Translations under genes and position numbers: made by a program
The notes under the pieces: model-generated
What the model saw: only the letters and a program-made list of their open reading frames with translations
Database searches by the model: none
Told to the model about the DNA's origin: nothing
Shown here: piece by piece, positions 11,992-23,362 of the stretch
Position numbering within the stretch: the first letter of the stretch is position 1
Layout of the letters: every line of letters begins with the position of its first letter
Assembly: GCA_037127315.1 (NCBI GenBank)
Contig: JBBBDQ010001028.1
Location: forward strand, 558,001-622,000
Length of the DNA: 64,000 nt
Source of the DNA: Ascarosepion bandense
Lineage: Eukaryota > Mollusca > Cephalopoda > Sepiida > Sepiidae
Reading direction: 5' to 3'

Positions 11992-12041
<50 letters not shown>
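11992..12041 (-). repeat. Long poly(T) tract of about 50 bases
   Basis: An uninterrupted T run. It could be the poly(A) tail of a retrocopy inserted on the - strand, but the sequence on its right (12042-12400) was not recognised as a retroelement. Confidence 0.95.
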
Positions 12042-12044
<3 letters not shown>

Positions 12045-13094
12045 GAGGATTTAAAATTTTCCACACAAGGTTTTGAATTTAATTTTGTCAAGTATTGGGA
12101 GTTCATGAACTCAACAAATAATTATCATTATGAAAAAAAAAAAATCTTAACCCAATTTCAGAGATTACTATATAGCAAACAGTGTAAAGTCATAAGAAAT
12201 TGAGCACTAGCCTATATGAATGGCAAAACCATTTGGTTGTCTGCAATTAGCATTATTTTCTATAAAACATTTAGGAAGGTATAAATTTTGCCAGATCCCA
12301 ATAACAATTTTTTAAAAATTTACCGGAGCCAAAAAAATTCTTTAAAGTCAAACATTTTACAACCATAATAACTAGCCTTTGAAAAAATAAAGCAAAGCAA
12401 ACACGAATTAGAGAATGGGAAGAAGGAAATAAAGAAGTAAAAATAAAAAAGGTGAGGGCGAAGAGATTCCACTGGTGGAATCTCTTCTCACTGTTGCAGC
12501 TGTGACTACTACCATAGCACGTGGCAAAGAAAAAGCCAAGAGAAACTTATTGACAAGTGATTGCAGCGGTAGCAGCCATGATAGAATGAAAAGGTGGTGG
12601 GAAGAGGACAAATATTCACTGACAGAGAAATATCCCAAACATGGACTGTTGTTAAAAATGCAATACTGCAGAATGTAGAAGTAGTAGGAGCTGTCCAGTA
12701 GCAGATAATCTGTTACAATAGCAAGCAGACAGAATCAGCCACAATTACACTATACAAATGAGTGACACTTGAAAAATAACACTGATGTCTTTGTGTAAGA
12801 AATGTCTGCAAACAAATTGATCAGGCTGCCACAAAAGATGTAAAATATTCTGAAGATTATACATTATACACACGACCACAGGTGTGCTTAAACATGGTTG
12901 TGTGAAAAAAAATAAGAAAAAGAAAAAAGAGGGAAACATTCATATATTGATATTATGACCTCAAGAGACTTGTCTAAATGTCAAGACCACTATTGCCCGC
13001 CAAATCCTGGCTTGTCACATTTCATGAAAGATTCGAAAGTGTACAATATAGATGAGCATATAACTGTGCAATGTCCCTTTTGCCAGAGTAATAA

Positions 13095-13096
<2 letters not shown>
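12042..13096. other. Unannotated spacer with a slightly GC-richer patch
   Basis: The patch 12440-12680 is less AT-rich than its surroundings, with overlapping short frames on both strands and an ATTCCAC/GTGGAAT palindrome near 12466-12482. No domain was recognised. It may be a decayed repeat or gene fragment, but nothing supports either specifically. Confidence 0.3.

Positions 13097-13140
<44 letters not shown>
13097..13140. repeat. (TA)n(CA)n microsatellite
   Basis: A short TA run continues into about sixteen CA units. Confidence 0.95.
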
Positions 13141-13143
<3 letters not shown>

Positions 13144-13449
13144 TAGGAGATATAGAGATAGATTACTAGTGCAGAAATATATAAGGAAATCGAGAGAAAG
13201 AGAGACTGTCAACATTGACATTCAAATCTCTTGCGAGAGAATAAAGTGAACCTTAATGTCTCCATAGCATTGTGAAATAGTAAAGTGATCAGAACTATTT
13301 TATTCTCATCTCAATATTTATATTTTTTAATTAGCTTCTTATGGTATGTGAAAACAAAATCTAATGAAAGAATTGATAAGATTCTTGTTGAGATGGAGAA
13401 ACAAGAAAGCCACATGCATTAAAATATAAAAAAAAAAGTTGGGAGGAAC

Positions 13450-13471
13450 AAAAAAAAAAAAAAAAAAAAAA
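13450..13471. repeat. Poly(A) tract
   Basis: An A run of about 22 bases. Confidence 0.9.
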
Positions 13472-13559
13472 GTAAATTTTAAAGTAGGATGTGAAGGTTG
13501 TACAACAGATAGTGATGCAGAAAGTGAAATTCTTGCCTCATCTATTGCATTACCTTTGA

Positions 13560-13625
13560 TACAAATGCTGTTTGGAAAGGCATGAATCCATTTCCTCTCC
13601 CTCCAGTAGGGTAAAATGGATTTTC
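13560..13625 (+). repeat. S1-related SINE fragment
   Basis: The segment reads GGAAAGGCATGAATCCATTT followed by CTCCCTCCAGTAGGGT, close to the middle of the full S1 copies. Both ends are degraded. Confidence 0.45.
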
Positions 13626-13845
13626 TAGCTTTGAGAAAAATGGAGAAAGGAAGGTAGAATTAATATCTCCTTCAAATTTTTCCTCCAGCTAAATAGTTAT
13701 AATCATTAAAACTTAGCTCACAAGATAATGCAGAAAATAAAAATTCAGCAGTAAAAGAACTGTGCTAGGGATCATGGAGTTTGTAGTTCAATATAGACTG
13801 TCAAGATATCAATAAAGTATTTATAAGTTGATAACATATATGAAT

Positions 13846-14098
13846 GGGATGTGTGCAGTGGATACCAGCTCAAAATGAGAAATCATTCAAATTCCAGCTG
13901 AATTTGTTGTATTCATTTACATGCAAATACCCTTGGGAAAGGTAATAATCGATCACTTCTCCCTCCAGATATGGATTAAATAGCAGGATAGATTAGGCTC
14001 TATAGCCTTGGTTGAGGAAAAAATCTGCCTACTCAGTCAGGGATCAAAAGATACATGATCACTCAAGTGTGTTTCATATATGGTACTTAACTGACTGA
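13846..14098 (+). repeat. S1 SINE, near full length
   Basis: The head has GTGTGCAGTGGATACC at the A-box position and a B-box-like CAAATTCCAG. The body has CCCTTGGGAAAGGTAATAAT and the tail TGGTACTTAACTGACTGA. It matches the copy at 3381-3675 almost end to end, with a shorter middle. Confidence 0.8.
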
Positions 14099-15939
14099 TT
14101 TTAGATGAATAAAATTTTTTTAAAAAGTGAAAGAAAATCAAAACCAATTTCATGGCATTCTAAATGGTGAATTTTTACTTTGGATAGCTTAAAAATTTCT
14201 GAGATATTGGACCAACTTCTTTGTTGTCTTTAGTACAACATTTGAGTTGTCGTAACTTACAGTCTTCTATCAGTGTCTCTTACAGTTAGTAACCTCCTAG
14301 CAAGGTCAAACAACACTTTATTTGATCCATAGTCATTTTGCTCTCAATTTAATAACTCAAAGTCTTTCTTCAGGAATATCAAAACTTGTTAACCATGCAT
14401 TTTAGAAAATGCTGTTCTATCCACCCAAGTCAGATCATTTCATTTTGCATGATACAACTGAAGTAGGCTGCAATGTCCATGTTAAACATGACAAAATGTT
14501 TTAAAAAAGTATTAGCTCATCTGGTTTTAAAAAGTCCTTCAAAATCAGATTTTTTTTGCACTGAGAACCTTTTTTATGCCAAATCTATAATGTCAACCAG
14601 AAAAGTATAAAGAAAAATCTATAAATAATAACAATTCAAGTAATCCTCAAAATATAAAATTAATTAAGATGTATATATATTTTTTACCTATTCAAAATTC
14701 TAGCTATAACAATCTTTGAAAATAAAGCTATTTACGTTTAACCAGATAAACTGGAGTCTCTAAATTATGATACATTCTAATATGTGCTAAATACATATAC
14801 TTTATCAATAAAAATGAATGTGATTACTCTTGGTGAGTGAACTTGTTTTTAGTTTGGTCTACAAAGTGAAGTAAATGTTAAGAGACAAAAAATATTGAAA
14901 AGGATAGATAACTTGCAAAATGTTTACTTCAGTTGTATCATGCAAAATGAAATTATCATTTATAGAATATTTACAAAGCTGCATTTTATGCGAAATCAAA
15001 ATTTGCCATATCAGTGCATTAAAATTAAAGAGGAATCAGATTTAACCAAAATAATAAAAATTCCTTCCCAATACTTATTTACCAACCATCCTTTAATGCA
15101 ACATATGAACACTCTTTTTAATGATGAACTAAAAAGAAGGCTTGTTCATTTAAATACCTATTTTATAATTTGATTATTTCAACACTTAGCATAATGACAG
15201 TTGCTGCTTAAATTCCCTGCTCCATATCTATTCAATCTCAATCATGTAGTCATTCAATCTGTTGCATCTTACATAGTTATTTTATCAATTGAAATTGAGT
15301 AGTTGAAAATTTTGTATGAGGGATCTATTTTTATAAGTACTTCTATATTGAAAGTATACACATATTTTAGGCTATTTCTTTAAACTGCTATCTAATCCAA
15401 TATACATGTCAGATAATATCACTTGACACACTGAGAAAAAAATTACATGTTTTAAATTTTAGATAGATTTTGTAGGATTTTTTTTCCGAGAGAAAATCTC
15501 CACAAAAGCAACATACCATTCTTCTTCCCACCCTAGAGTGGCCTAAATATGCAAAGCTTAAATTCTTTCCAGCTGTGAAATATGGAATGAAATCAGCCCA
15601 GCCTAGTGACCTAATTCTAAGATAGAAACAACCAGAATGAAGAATAAAAAGAAAAAAGTACCATAAAGTACAAAATAAAATGCAAAGTTTTCATAACTGG
15701 TAACAACCTGTAAAATCAACTGGAAAAGGTTTCAATACTCAACAGTCATGTATGTGTAAAGTCAATGACTAATTTATTGTAACAAATACATAATTATCAT
15801 AATCTAAATATCTGTTCAATAACATCTAAAAATAACAATGGAACCTAAAACCAAAAATAGTTCTCAGTCAAGCTAATTTACATTAATTTTTCAGCGCAAA
15901 GAATGAAAAAAATTTTTTTCATGCTATATTAGGTCCAAA
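14099..15939. other. Unannotated AT-rich region
   Basis: No family was recognised. A 92-codon open frame at 14895-15173 (+) is AT-driven, rich in Ile, Asn and Lys, with no domain signature and no splice or promoter context, so I do not call it a gene. Confidence 0.35.
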
Positions 15940-16286
15940 AGCCATTCAAGGTAGAGAGTTACTGAAGAAGGGTGTTGTATGATCAGTCAGAGGTGCAGTT
16001 TATTATATGTGAGAAAAATAAGAGCTAGCTCCAGATTTGAAAAGATTGTAATAGTTGAGAAAGTATCTTCTTGGGAGTTGATTCCACAAAGTAGTAAAGA
16101 GAATACAAAGGCAATAAGGGTGACTCATCTCAGTGTACATGGCAAACCTTAGCTGTGAAGATAAGAGTTAATGGAAATGAAGCATGTAGCATGTCAGAAC
16201 ACTGACCATAGAAATAGTGAGGGAGTAACAATAGGCTTACAATGTTTCATCTGTGGAAAGAGAGTTCTAGGGTGGAAAATATTTCC

Positions 16287-16331
<45 letters not shown>

Positions 16332-17890
16332 AGGTGACAGATATTTTTTAAATCTCAAGATGGAAAGTGAAGACTAGGCAGCTCCAGCCCATATATAGTC
16401 TGATCCAGCTCTTATAACAGTAGAACATAGCAGAAGGAGCCAGGTACTTACTAGAGTAGTACAAAGAACTAACCATTCTTCAAGCATCTTAGTGATGAAT
16501 ACAAGTTCCACTTAATAGGTATTCTAGGTGAGCTCTGTTCATCTAGACTTTGAGGTTCACCATTGTATCATTTGCACAAATAGTCAATAAAGATCAGAGT
16601 ATGCTCTTAAGCAGATCATTAATATAAAGCAAGAAACAAGACTAAGGGGATGCCTGCATTGATCTCATAGACCTTGGAGAACTAGCCATTAACAACAATC
16701 TTCATAGACATACCAGTTAGAAAGGATTTGACAGTTGATTTCCAGAGATTTCATAGCTGGAAAGCTTATGTAGCTACTCTCTATGCCATATCTTATCAAA
16801 GGCCTTTGATATATCTATGGTAATCAACTTCATTATGTATTTTTTGTCTAATGCTTCACTGGTTCTGTAAGTAATGACTGTAAGGATAGCAGTAGTAAAC
16901 TGAGCAGATTGAAATCCATCACTCAGGAGGTTGTCCCTGTAGAGATGATCAACCTTCTTGATGAAAAGTTTGCTGACCAACTAATATTGAATTGGGAATT
17001 TGCACTCCTCAACATTCTCAAAGACAGGGCATACAGTACACACCTTCTATAAAAAGAGATTGGAAAGGATTACTCGTTTAGACAGTGATTAAACAATTTT
17101 GACAAAATCAGGGATAACTTATAGCTAAAGTATTTAAAGACAACCACTTGAATTTTTATCAGACTTCTTAGAGTCAAGACTTTTGATAAATCTGAAGACT
17201 TTTCAGGGCATGACATTACTAAGTTTGTGCTCCATGAGAGTTGGAAAAGAGATTGCCCTAGTTATATAACATGAGTTAGAGGCAAGTTCATTGTGAAGAT
17301 GACAGGAATGAGATAACCTCAGAGCCATTTAGATAGTAAGTACTAATACTTTGCCTCTATTGAGAATTTGATTAGAGATTTTTCAGAATTCACTAGAACC
17401 AAGATTTTGCTTTCAACTTTAGCTTGGACAGCTTGTGTATAGCTACACTTAACAATGATTACAGGTAGTTCTGAATGCAGCAAGGGTCCTACTACACAGT
17501 GATAGATATTATAGTAGTGGTTACAGAAAGCTATGACTGCAGCATATTCTGACATGTACCAAGGCTGGTTATAGGATTTTTGTTAGTATTCTTTCCAGAG
17601 ATATAAAAACTTTCCATGCTAGATAAGATTGATTCAGCGATAAGGGCAGCCATTTTTAAAGAATGTTGAAAGACAAGTTTCTACCATGTAAAAATTAAAG
17701 CTATTCCAATCAGTTTTGGTGTGCAGAAATATTATCCTATAAAACAGCACATCAAGAGATGCCTTTGGTTTGGCATCGACTTTAACACTGATCAGTTCAC
17801 TTCAGAGGAGCATTTTTTAAGACTGGATGTGAAAAAGAAGTGTGAGCACAGAATTTGCTATTTGAACATTTACTAGTTTAAATGAATCAG
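15940..17890 (-). mobile_element. LINE (non-LTR retrotransposon) ORF2 remnant, antisense copy
   Basis: Read on the - strand, landmarks of a non-LTR reverse transcriptase appear in the right order. The endonuclease-to-RT linker lies near 17580-17500 (PWYMSEYAAVIA, then NHYYNIYH). RT block FQSAQFTTAILTVI lies near 16910-16880. ITIDISKAFDKIWHRE, with the first catalytic Asp, lies near 16820-16775. LLYINDL lies near 16640, and ANDT, where the catalytic YADD-type block should be, near 16570. The C-terminal LWNQLP segment lies near 16090. Many stops and frameshifts interrupt it, and a TA microsatellite sits at 16290-16324. The C-terminal LWN-LP motif links it to the + strand copy at 38.9-40.0 kb, which suits the CR1/jockey-like part of the LINE tree. 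Confidence 0.8.
16290..16324. repeat. (TA)n microsatellite inside the LINE remnant
   Basis: A pure TA run of about 17 units interrupts the C-terminal half of the LINE coding remnant. Confidence 0.95.
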
Positions 17891-19089
17891 TCTGATATAA
17901 CCCAGGAAGGAATATCAGGGAAAAGAATAGTGTAAGAATAATACTTAACACTGAAGATAGATTAGAAGAGATTTATTATACAACAGCACAATAAACCAAT
18001 AGACGTACACAAACAATCAATGAATAGTTACAGGTATAACGATCAAGTAGAAAATGTCTCTGCCTATGACATATGCATCCGTCTAGTGACGTATGCCCTA
18101 GTCACAGTATTTTATAGAGTAGACCATATCCATTTCGGGGTAGGATAGGATGTTCCTCTACAACACAATTTATCATTGAAACACCTTCAGTAACTTGTCA
18201 AAAATAAGGCATGTTTTAAGTATTTTCCAATTTAGCAGAACACTTGTGATTGAAGAAAGATTTTTTATTTGATTGCTTAATTACTTTTAAAGAATTGTGT
18301 GTTTCACATTTAGTTATTTTTCCTGAAGCATATTATATAGTTTATAAGGGTGTACAGTACCTTCCAGTTTCCACAATTTTAAGTTACTAACATAAACACA
18401 TAGTATTGAGCCAAAATATTACTGCCTGCTTTTTATTAAGTGAAATGATTTGTTAACACATGAAAATCAGCAATGTTACTTATCCCTGCCTTCTCACTTC
18501 CAACAATATGGTACCTGGCCAAAAAAACAAAAAAACAATTAATGCACATTTGCTTTCTTTTTTGATAACAAGGCAAATCACTACTTGATTCTTTGCTACT
18601 CTCCACCCTGATGTATCTCAACCAGAGTAGATGCTGTCTGAAAGCAGTCTCTTTGGTTGGGTGCTTTTCTGTAGCAGGAGTTTTGCTTCTGACTGATTCA
18701 TCTCCAGAGGACTGTCTGGTTCATGCCACTGCAACCTCCCCACCACACACACACAAGTTATCGTCACCTGATGACACATTTGACCCTATATAATGAAGAT
18801 CTTTTACATGGTTTCCCATTAACCATGATTTGTTGGCTGATAACTAGTCATTTGTCTCACCCCAAACTTGAACATTCACCAATTTTGAAAGGATTTTACC
18901 CAAATACAAACACTATTTGTAGGCCATATTCTGTTTTGAATTCAGATGCTGGTTTTCTATCAATCCTCTTCAGTTGAACCTTGATTGAGTGATTCCTGTT
19001 CACATGAGCAGTTGGGTAGAAAGAATAATCTTTTGAGAATCTCCCTTGTTCCCTGTTTAGGATGTGGTTTCCGGCTTTCTCTTTTCCAA
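17891..19089. other. Unannotated spacer
   Basis: There is no supported gene. Short frames near 18436-18977 and 18896-19099 have no recognisable domains. A short CA run lies near 18743-18752. Confidence 0.35.
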
Positions 19090-19175
19090 ATCTTTTCACT
19101 CTTATGTAGCCCCCTGCACATCAGTGGTGTTACCGCCTTGCTCGGGGTGATATGATTAAAAAAAAAAAAAAAAAA
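19090..19175 (+). mobile_element. LINE 3' end with A-rich tail
   Basis: The segment CTTATGTAGCCCC, then CCTTGCTCGGGGTGATATGATT followed by an A run (19158-19175), matches the 3' terminus of the LINE copy ending at 40014 (CCTTGCTTGGGGTGAAATGATT plus A run). It is a severely 5'-truncated insertion, the usual result of aborted target-primed reverse transcription. Confidence 0.8.
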
Positions 19176-20104
19176 TTACCAGTATAGTACTTTTTATATG
19201 GAGCACTGCATTTTTTTTTTATTCTTCTATGAGTGTTCTATCACATTTTCTTCAGGCATGTATGTGAATCAGAAACCAGTACATGCCACATAAAAGGTTT
19301 TGAACTTCCTGCTTCAGAATACAGTGTCACTTATAAAGAGCTCAAGTGGTAGATCCTGCTTGTAGAGTACCAACTCAATCTATTGACATATTTGAACCAT
19401 TGCATTTATAGTAAATGATATTGCCACATGGATATGCAGTGGATGGGATTCATATTTTGCATTGATTGTGCAGCTGCTTTGTTTCCTTGACATCTCGTCT
19501 TTCATGATTTCCTGCACTCAGGTTAGAATCTGGTCAATAATTAAAACACCCATGTTTGAGAAAAAGAACCAGTTTCACATAGCCTTAGCAGTCCTGCTCA
19601 AAATATGCAAGCTAGACCATGTTGTAAGTATCCTACCAAACAATACTGTCAGTTTCCAGTTTTGCCAGGTTTATGCCCACAGGCTCACCCACACAAACCC
19701 AATGCAGCACATAACACATTGATTATCAGATTTGTATTAAGACCCTCCTCTAGCTGTGAATAAACTTCAAATGCTTCCCTTATTAGGTGCAGAGAGAGAA
19801 CCTGCTCAATCTGCTTTATCTACAAACAGGTTCCACATATTCTCCATTTTTCTGACATTTTCTTTTTGACAAGGTAAATTTCTGCTCAATTCTTCATGAC
19901 ATATTACAAATATCAAGCACAAATATATAAATGAAAATCATTAGAAAAATTAAGAAAGTTAAAAAATTAAATCTATTAAAGAACTGATTATCTTTTTTCT
20001 GTCTTTTCTTGAAGTTGTAGATTCACTGTGAAATAAAGGCTATACTCAAATCACATTTGATAATGTTACAGTGATTTCACTAGCAAGTTGATTTTATATG
20101 TGGA
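19176..20104. other. Unannotated spacer
   Basis: Moderately AT-rich sequence with no recognised family. The frame at 19462-19722 (+) has no domain signature. Confidence 0.35.
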
Positions 20105-20255
20105 GTTACTAGCACCAGATTCAAACAGTTAACTAGTTACCAAACAAAACTAGAGAGCTAAGTTTGCCTTGCTATTTAACTCATAGCCTGAGTGGGGAAA
20201 GAGATGGATTCATATTTTCTCAAGAGTATTTCTGCAAAAGTAAATGCAACATAGA
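20105..20255 (-). repeat. S1 SINE fragment
   Basis: Read on the - strand, it shows TTTACTTTTGCAGAAATACT, then CTTGAGAAAATATGAATCCA and GAGTTAAATAGCAAGG, parallel to the body of the full S1 copies. Both ends are degraded. Confidence 0.55.
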
Positions 20256-20994
20256 TGATTAAAACTAAAAATTAAGAATAGAAAAAAAAAGTAGTATTCA
20301 GGTATGTGTGTTGATGTGATTTTCTAATTTTTAGATGAATATAGAATTATTTTTTTAGAATTTGAAAACAGTACAATTGAATTAAAACCAGTTTATACAG
20401 CTAATGTTTAAATTTCACTGAATATACTCCAATGATAACTTGATTCATCTAAACTGTTACATAGCCAAAGGGCAAACTGAATATACTGGATAAAGCTTAA
20501 CTAAGATCAGTGGAAATATAATTTCAAAGAAAAGCAAATTATAATAGCTCTTTAAAGCTAATTTTGTTTGTATGAAATCTATAACAACCAAATTATATAA
20601 ATGAATACTGTATAAATCCATTAATGGAAAAGTATAAGTGATGTTATAGTGGAATTTGAATCCTTTAGTGGGTAACACTGGAAATAGGCAGATGTGTTCA
20701 AGCTGTCTTAATTTCTTATTATGGAGGAGAATTCCAGCTTGGAAAAATAAAACATGAATAGTGATTTATTTTTCTGATTTTGATAGATTAAAGTTCCAGG
20801 GTAGTTTCAAATGCCTGAGGTTAAGTCAATTTTTTCAATTGTATAGATTAAAATAGCCTTAGGAAAAAAAAAACATAAGTAAATGGATTGATAATGAAAA
20901 AGTGATCAATAACAATCAAGATAATGAAAGATGCACAAAAACCCAATATGTTTTACGTTTTCAAAAATTAAAAGTTTACTTCAAGAAAAAAAAT
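20256..20994. other. Unannotated AT-rich spacer
   Basis: Nothing recognisable on either strand. Confidence 0.35.
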
Positions 20995-21240
20995 AGTATA
21001 AATCTTAAGTATGGACAAATGGTAGACTTATAAGCAAAGATAGATTTTGGAGAGAAAAATTGTCTCTCCAGACACAGTGAACCAATTTTCTTAGCAGCTG
21101 ACCTAACAATGGATTCAATATAGTCTTCCCACTGAGAATGTTGTCACAAAAAGGTTGGAGGTTAGCATCAGCTATACTGATGGAAGGCAGAAAGGTGTCT
21201 CTCAGATTATTAAAGTTTAGTTTTGGAGTCATCTACTCAT
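20995..21240 (-). mobile_element. LINE fragment, antisense
   Basis: Read on the - strand with a frame change, the residues around YIESI, then KKIGSLC and KSTICP correspond to the + strand LINE at about 39290-39410 (YIESIAKPAAMKVGSLC and KSTIRLC). The upstream part also lines up with 39190-39240. It is a short internal fragment of the same LINE family. Confidence 0.7.
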
Positions 21241-22153
21241 TTTTAATGACTCAGCAGTAGGAAAGGAAATGTTCATGATAATCTTCCAGCATACCATTAT
21301 TTGGTAGCTAATTTACAAGATGATGTTTATTCTCAACTGTTCTTTATCAGAGTAACAAGCAAATTTTAAATGCTGTAAAATATAAAGTGTCTGCTATTAA
21401 TACATACAAGTGATGATCAAGCTGCAACAAAGACCAGTATGTACACAAGATTTTCTCTATACATTTTGATTAAGTTCAACGAAATTTACTTGAAAAGTGT
21501 TACTGATCAACACAAAGTCATTATTCTAGCAATGACAAAAATGTTCATAATTAAAACAAAATGACAGTTTAAAATTTATGTCCTGTAAAAAGTGTTAAAA
21601 TCCTTCAACTATTCAAGAAATTGGTCTAAATTTTTTTGAGACATCAGGTAGTTGGAAATTGTCATTAAAATAAGTTTTAAACTGAACTTATTATATAACA
21701 TCCTAATACATGTTATTTTGCTGCATTAATATATCTGAGCTACTTTTAATTTGTTACAATGAATCATAAATTAACAAATGAAATTTCACACTAGCTTCAA
21801 GTTTTAACTCAATGCAAATATATTTTATTGATTTTGAAAGTATGATGAGTACAAAGATAGATCTGATTAGAGAAATAAGGTGAGAGTTATCCAACTTATT
21901 TTAGCATTTAATGCTTACATCCCGAGTATATTAAGTGTGAAAAATTCTTAATCATGATAAACTGATATTTGTTAATGACATTTAACTGCATCTAATGAGC
22001 ACCAGATTTAACTATTATTATATGTGACTTTTTAATGTAATTAATCAAGAAGAAACTGGAGTTATAAACACATGTACAGAACACAATCTAATATTTTTTT
22101 CCAGCAGCAGTTATCTAGAAATACTGGTAGTCATAGATAAACTTGGGAAAACA
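21241..22153. other. Unannotated AT-rich spacer
   Basis: No gene or repeat recognised; it ends at the sharp transition into the GC-rich rDNA-like block. Confidence 0.35.
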
Positions 22154-22812
22154 ATATTACATTGTCCGTTGTTGCTCATGCGCTGACCCGCCACCAATAA
22201 TTGTCTCCGCGTTCTGTCCCATCTCACGCGGTGGAAACTGGTTATCGGACAACTAGCCACATCGTGTCATCTGTCTTCCGTGGTTTTTGCAGGCCATAAC
22301 GATACACTGCCGTAACCACCGTGTCTTCCGTTGCTCGCGTGCTAGCTCGCCTGCCAAACCGATAATCGTGCCCCTCCCCACGTTCTCTGCCCGTCTCACG
22401 TGGTGGAAGCTGGAATGTTGAACAGCTAGTGGCATCATGTCATCAGTCTCCCCATGTTTTGCAGGCCGTCAACAGTTCGAAGCAAGGATGTCGCTGCCCC
22501 CACAATTTACCGCAACACATTGATGGCCCAAAGTGAGACTTTTATTTGCCATGAAACAACTCTTAATTCGTTGAAGTAGAAAACTGGCAGCCTGTCATGT
22601 GTGTTAGATCTCATCTGTCTAGCCCTGGCACACCATTACCGGCTTCCATGGTTCACTGCTGGCGCTGCTGCACATCGTCCGCCATTTTGCCATTAGCCGT
22701 TGCCATTTCTGATACCACTGCCGCTGCTAATGAGAGGTGACAACGCCTACGACGGCGCTGCCACACACCGACTCCACCACTGCAGCGAAGCATAGTCGAA
22801 AACAACAACAAT
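22154..22812 (+). other. rDNA spacer-like GC-rich block with two tandem units
   Basis: Base composition changes abruptly from AT-rich to GC-rich. Two diverged tandem units of about 160 bp start at 22166 and 22328. Each begins CCGTTG and ends TTTTGCAGGCC, and both contain TCTCACG-GGTGGAA. They lie directly upstream of an 18S rRNA 5' end, where ribosomal external transcribed spacer would be. I infer that this is pre-rRNA spacer carried with the 18S fragment. Short open frames here are not genes. Confidence 0.55.
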
Positions 22813-23355
22813 ACCTGGTTGATCCTGCCAGTAGTCATATGCTATTCTCAAAGCTTAAGCCATGCAAGTGTAGTTCACGCCACGCATTAGAATAGGCGAA
22901 ACTGCGAATGGCTCAGGCTCAGGAACTGGACCGTAATCCTCCTCAGAGGCGATGGATAACTGCCGCAATTCTAGAGCTAATACATGTGACACATGCCGCA
23001 ATCGGCCGGCGCGCTGATGTAGCCTTTGTGCCGTCACACTCATGGGCACCCACGTCAGCCATTACAGGTCAGGGCGCTACATATTAGACTGGGACCGATG
23101 CATGTCATTCCATCCTCCTGTCGTCATCTTCCGTCATGTGGCGGGGCCAAAGGGTGGCATGCTCCACTTTGGTGACTCTGGATAACTCACTGGTCGATCG
23201 TACTGGCTTTCACGCTTGGCAACGTGTCTCTCAAGGGTCCGCCCTATCAACTGTCAGTTAAGTGCCTACCGTGGTTACTACGGGTAACAGGGAATCAGAG
23301 TTCGATTCCGGAGAAGGAGCATGCGAAACGGCTACCACATCCAAGGAAGGCAGCA
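22813..23355 (+). pseudogene. 18S rRNA 5' fragment (rRNA pseudogene)
   Basis: The start TACCTGGTTGATCCTGCCAG is the canonical eukaryotic 18S 5' end. It is followed in order by AGTCATATGC, TTAAGCCATGCA, GAAACTGCGAATGGCTCA, TCTAGAGCTAATACATG, CTTTGGTGACTCTGGATAAC, CCCTATCAACTGTC, ATTCCGGAGAAGGAGCATG and AACGGCTACCACATCCAAGG, stopping at GGCAGCA. This covers roughly the first quarter of an 18S molecule. The part between CTAATACATG and CTTTGGTGAC is about 180 nt, longer than in most animals and consistent with an expanded variable region. Many substitutions at normally invariant sites, and the loss of everything downstream, show it is not functional. Confidence 0.93.
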
Positions 23356-23362
23356 TATTACA

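Noticed and set aside
12408..12678. Overlapping frames on both strands in a slightly GC-richer patch
   Set aside because: No domain, no splice-site pair and no repeat relatives in the window; too little to call a gene or exon.
14895..15173. 92-codon open frame on the + strand
   Set aside because: Composition is AT-driven (Ile, Asn, Lys), no domain was recognised, and no splice, promoter or homologous context is visible.
22253..23049. Three open frames on the - strand across the GC-rich block
   Set aside because: They lie antisense to spacer-like and 18S rRNA sequence and are explained by GC-rich composition.
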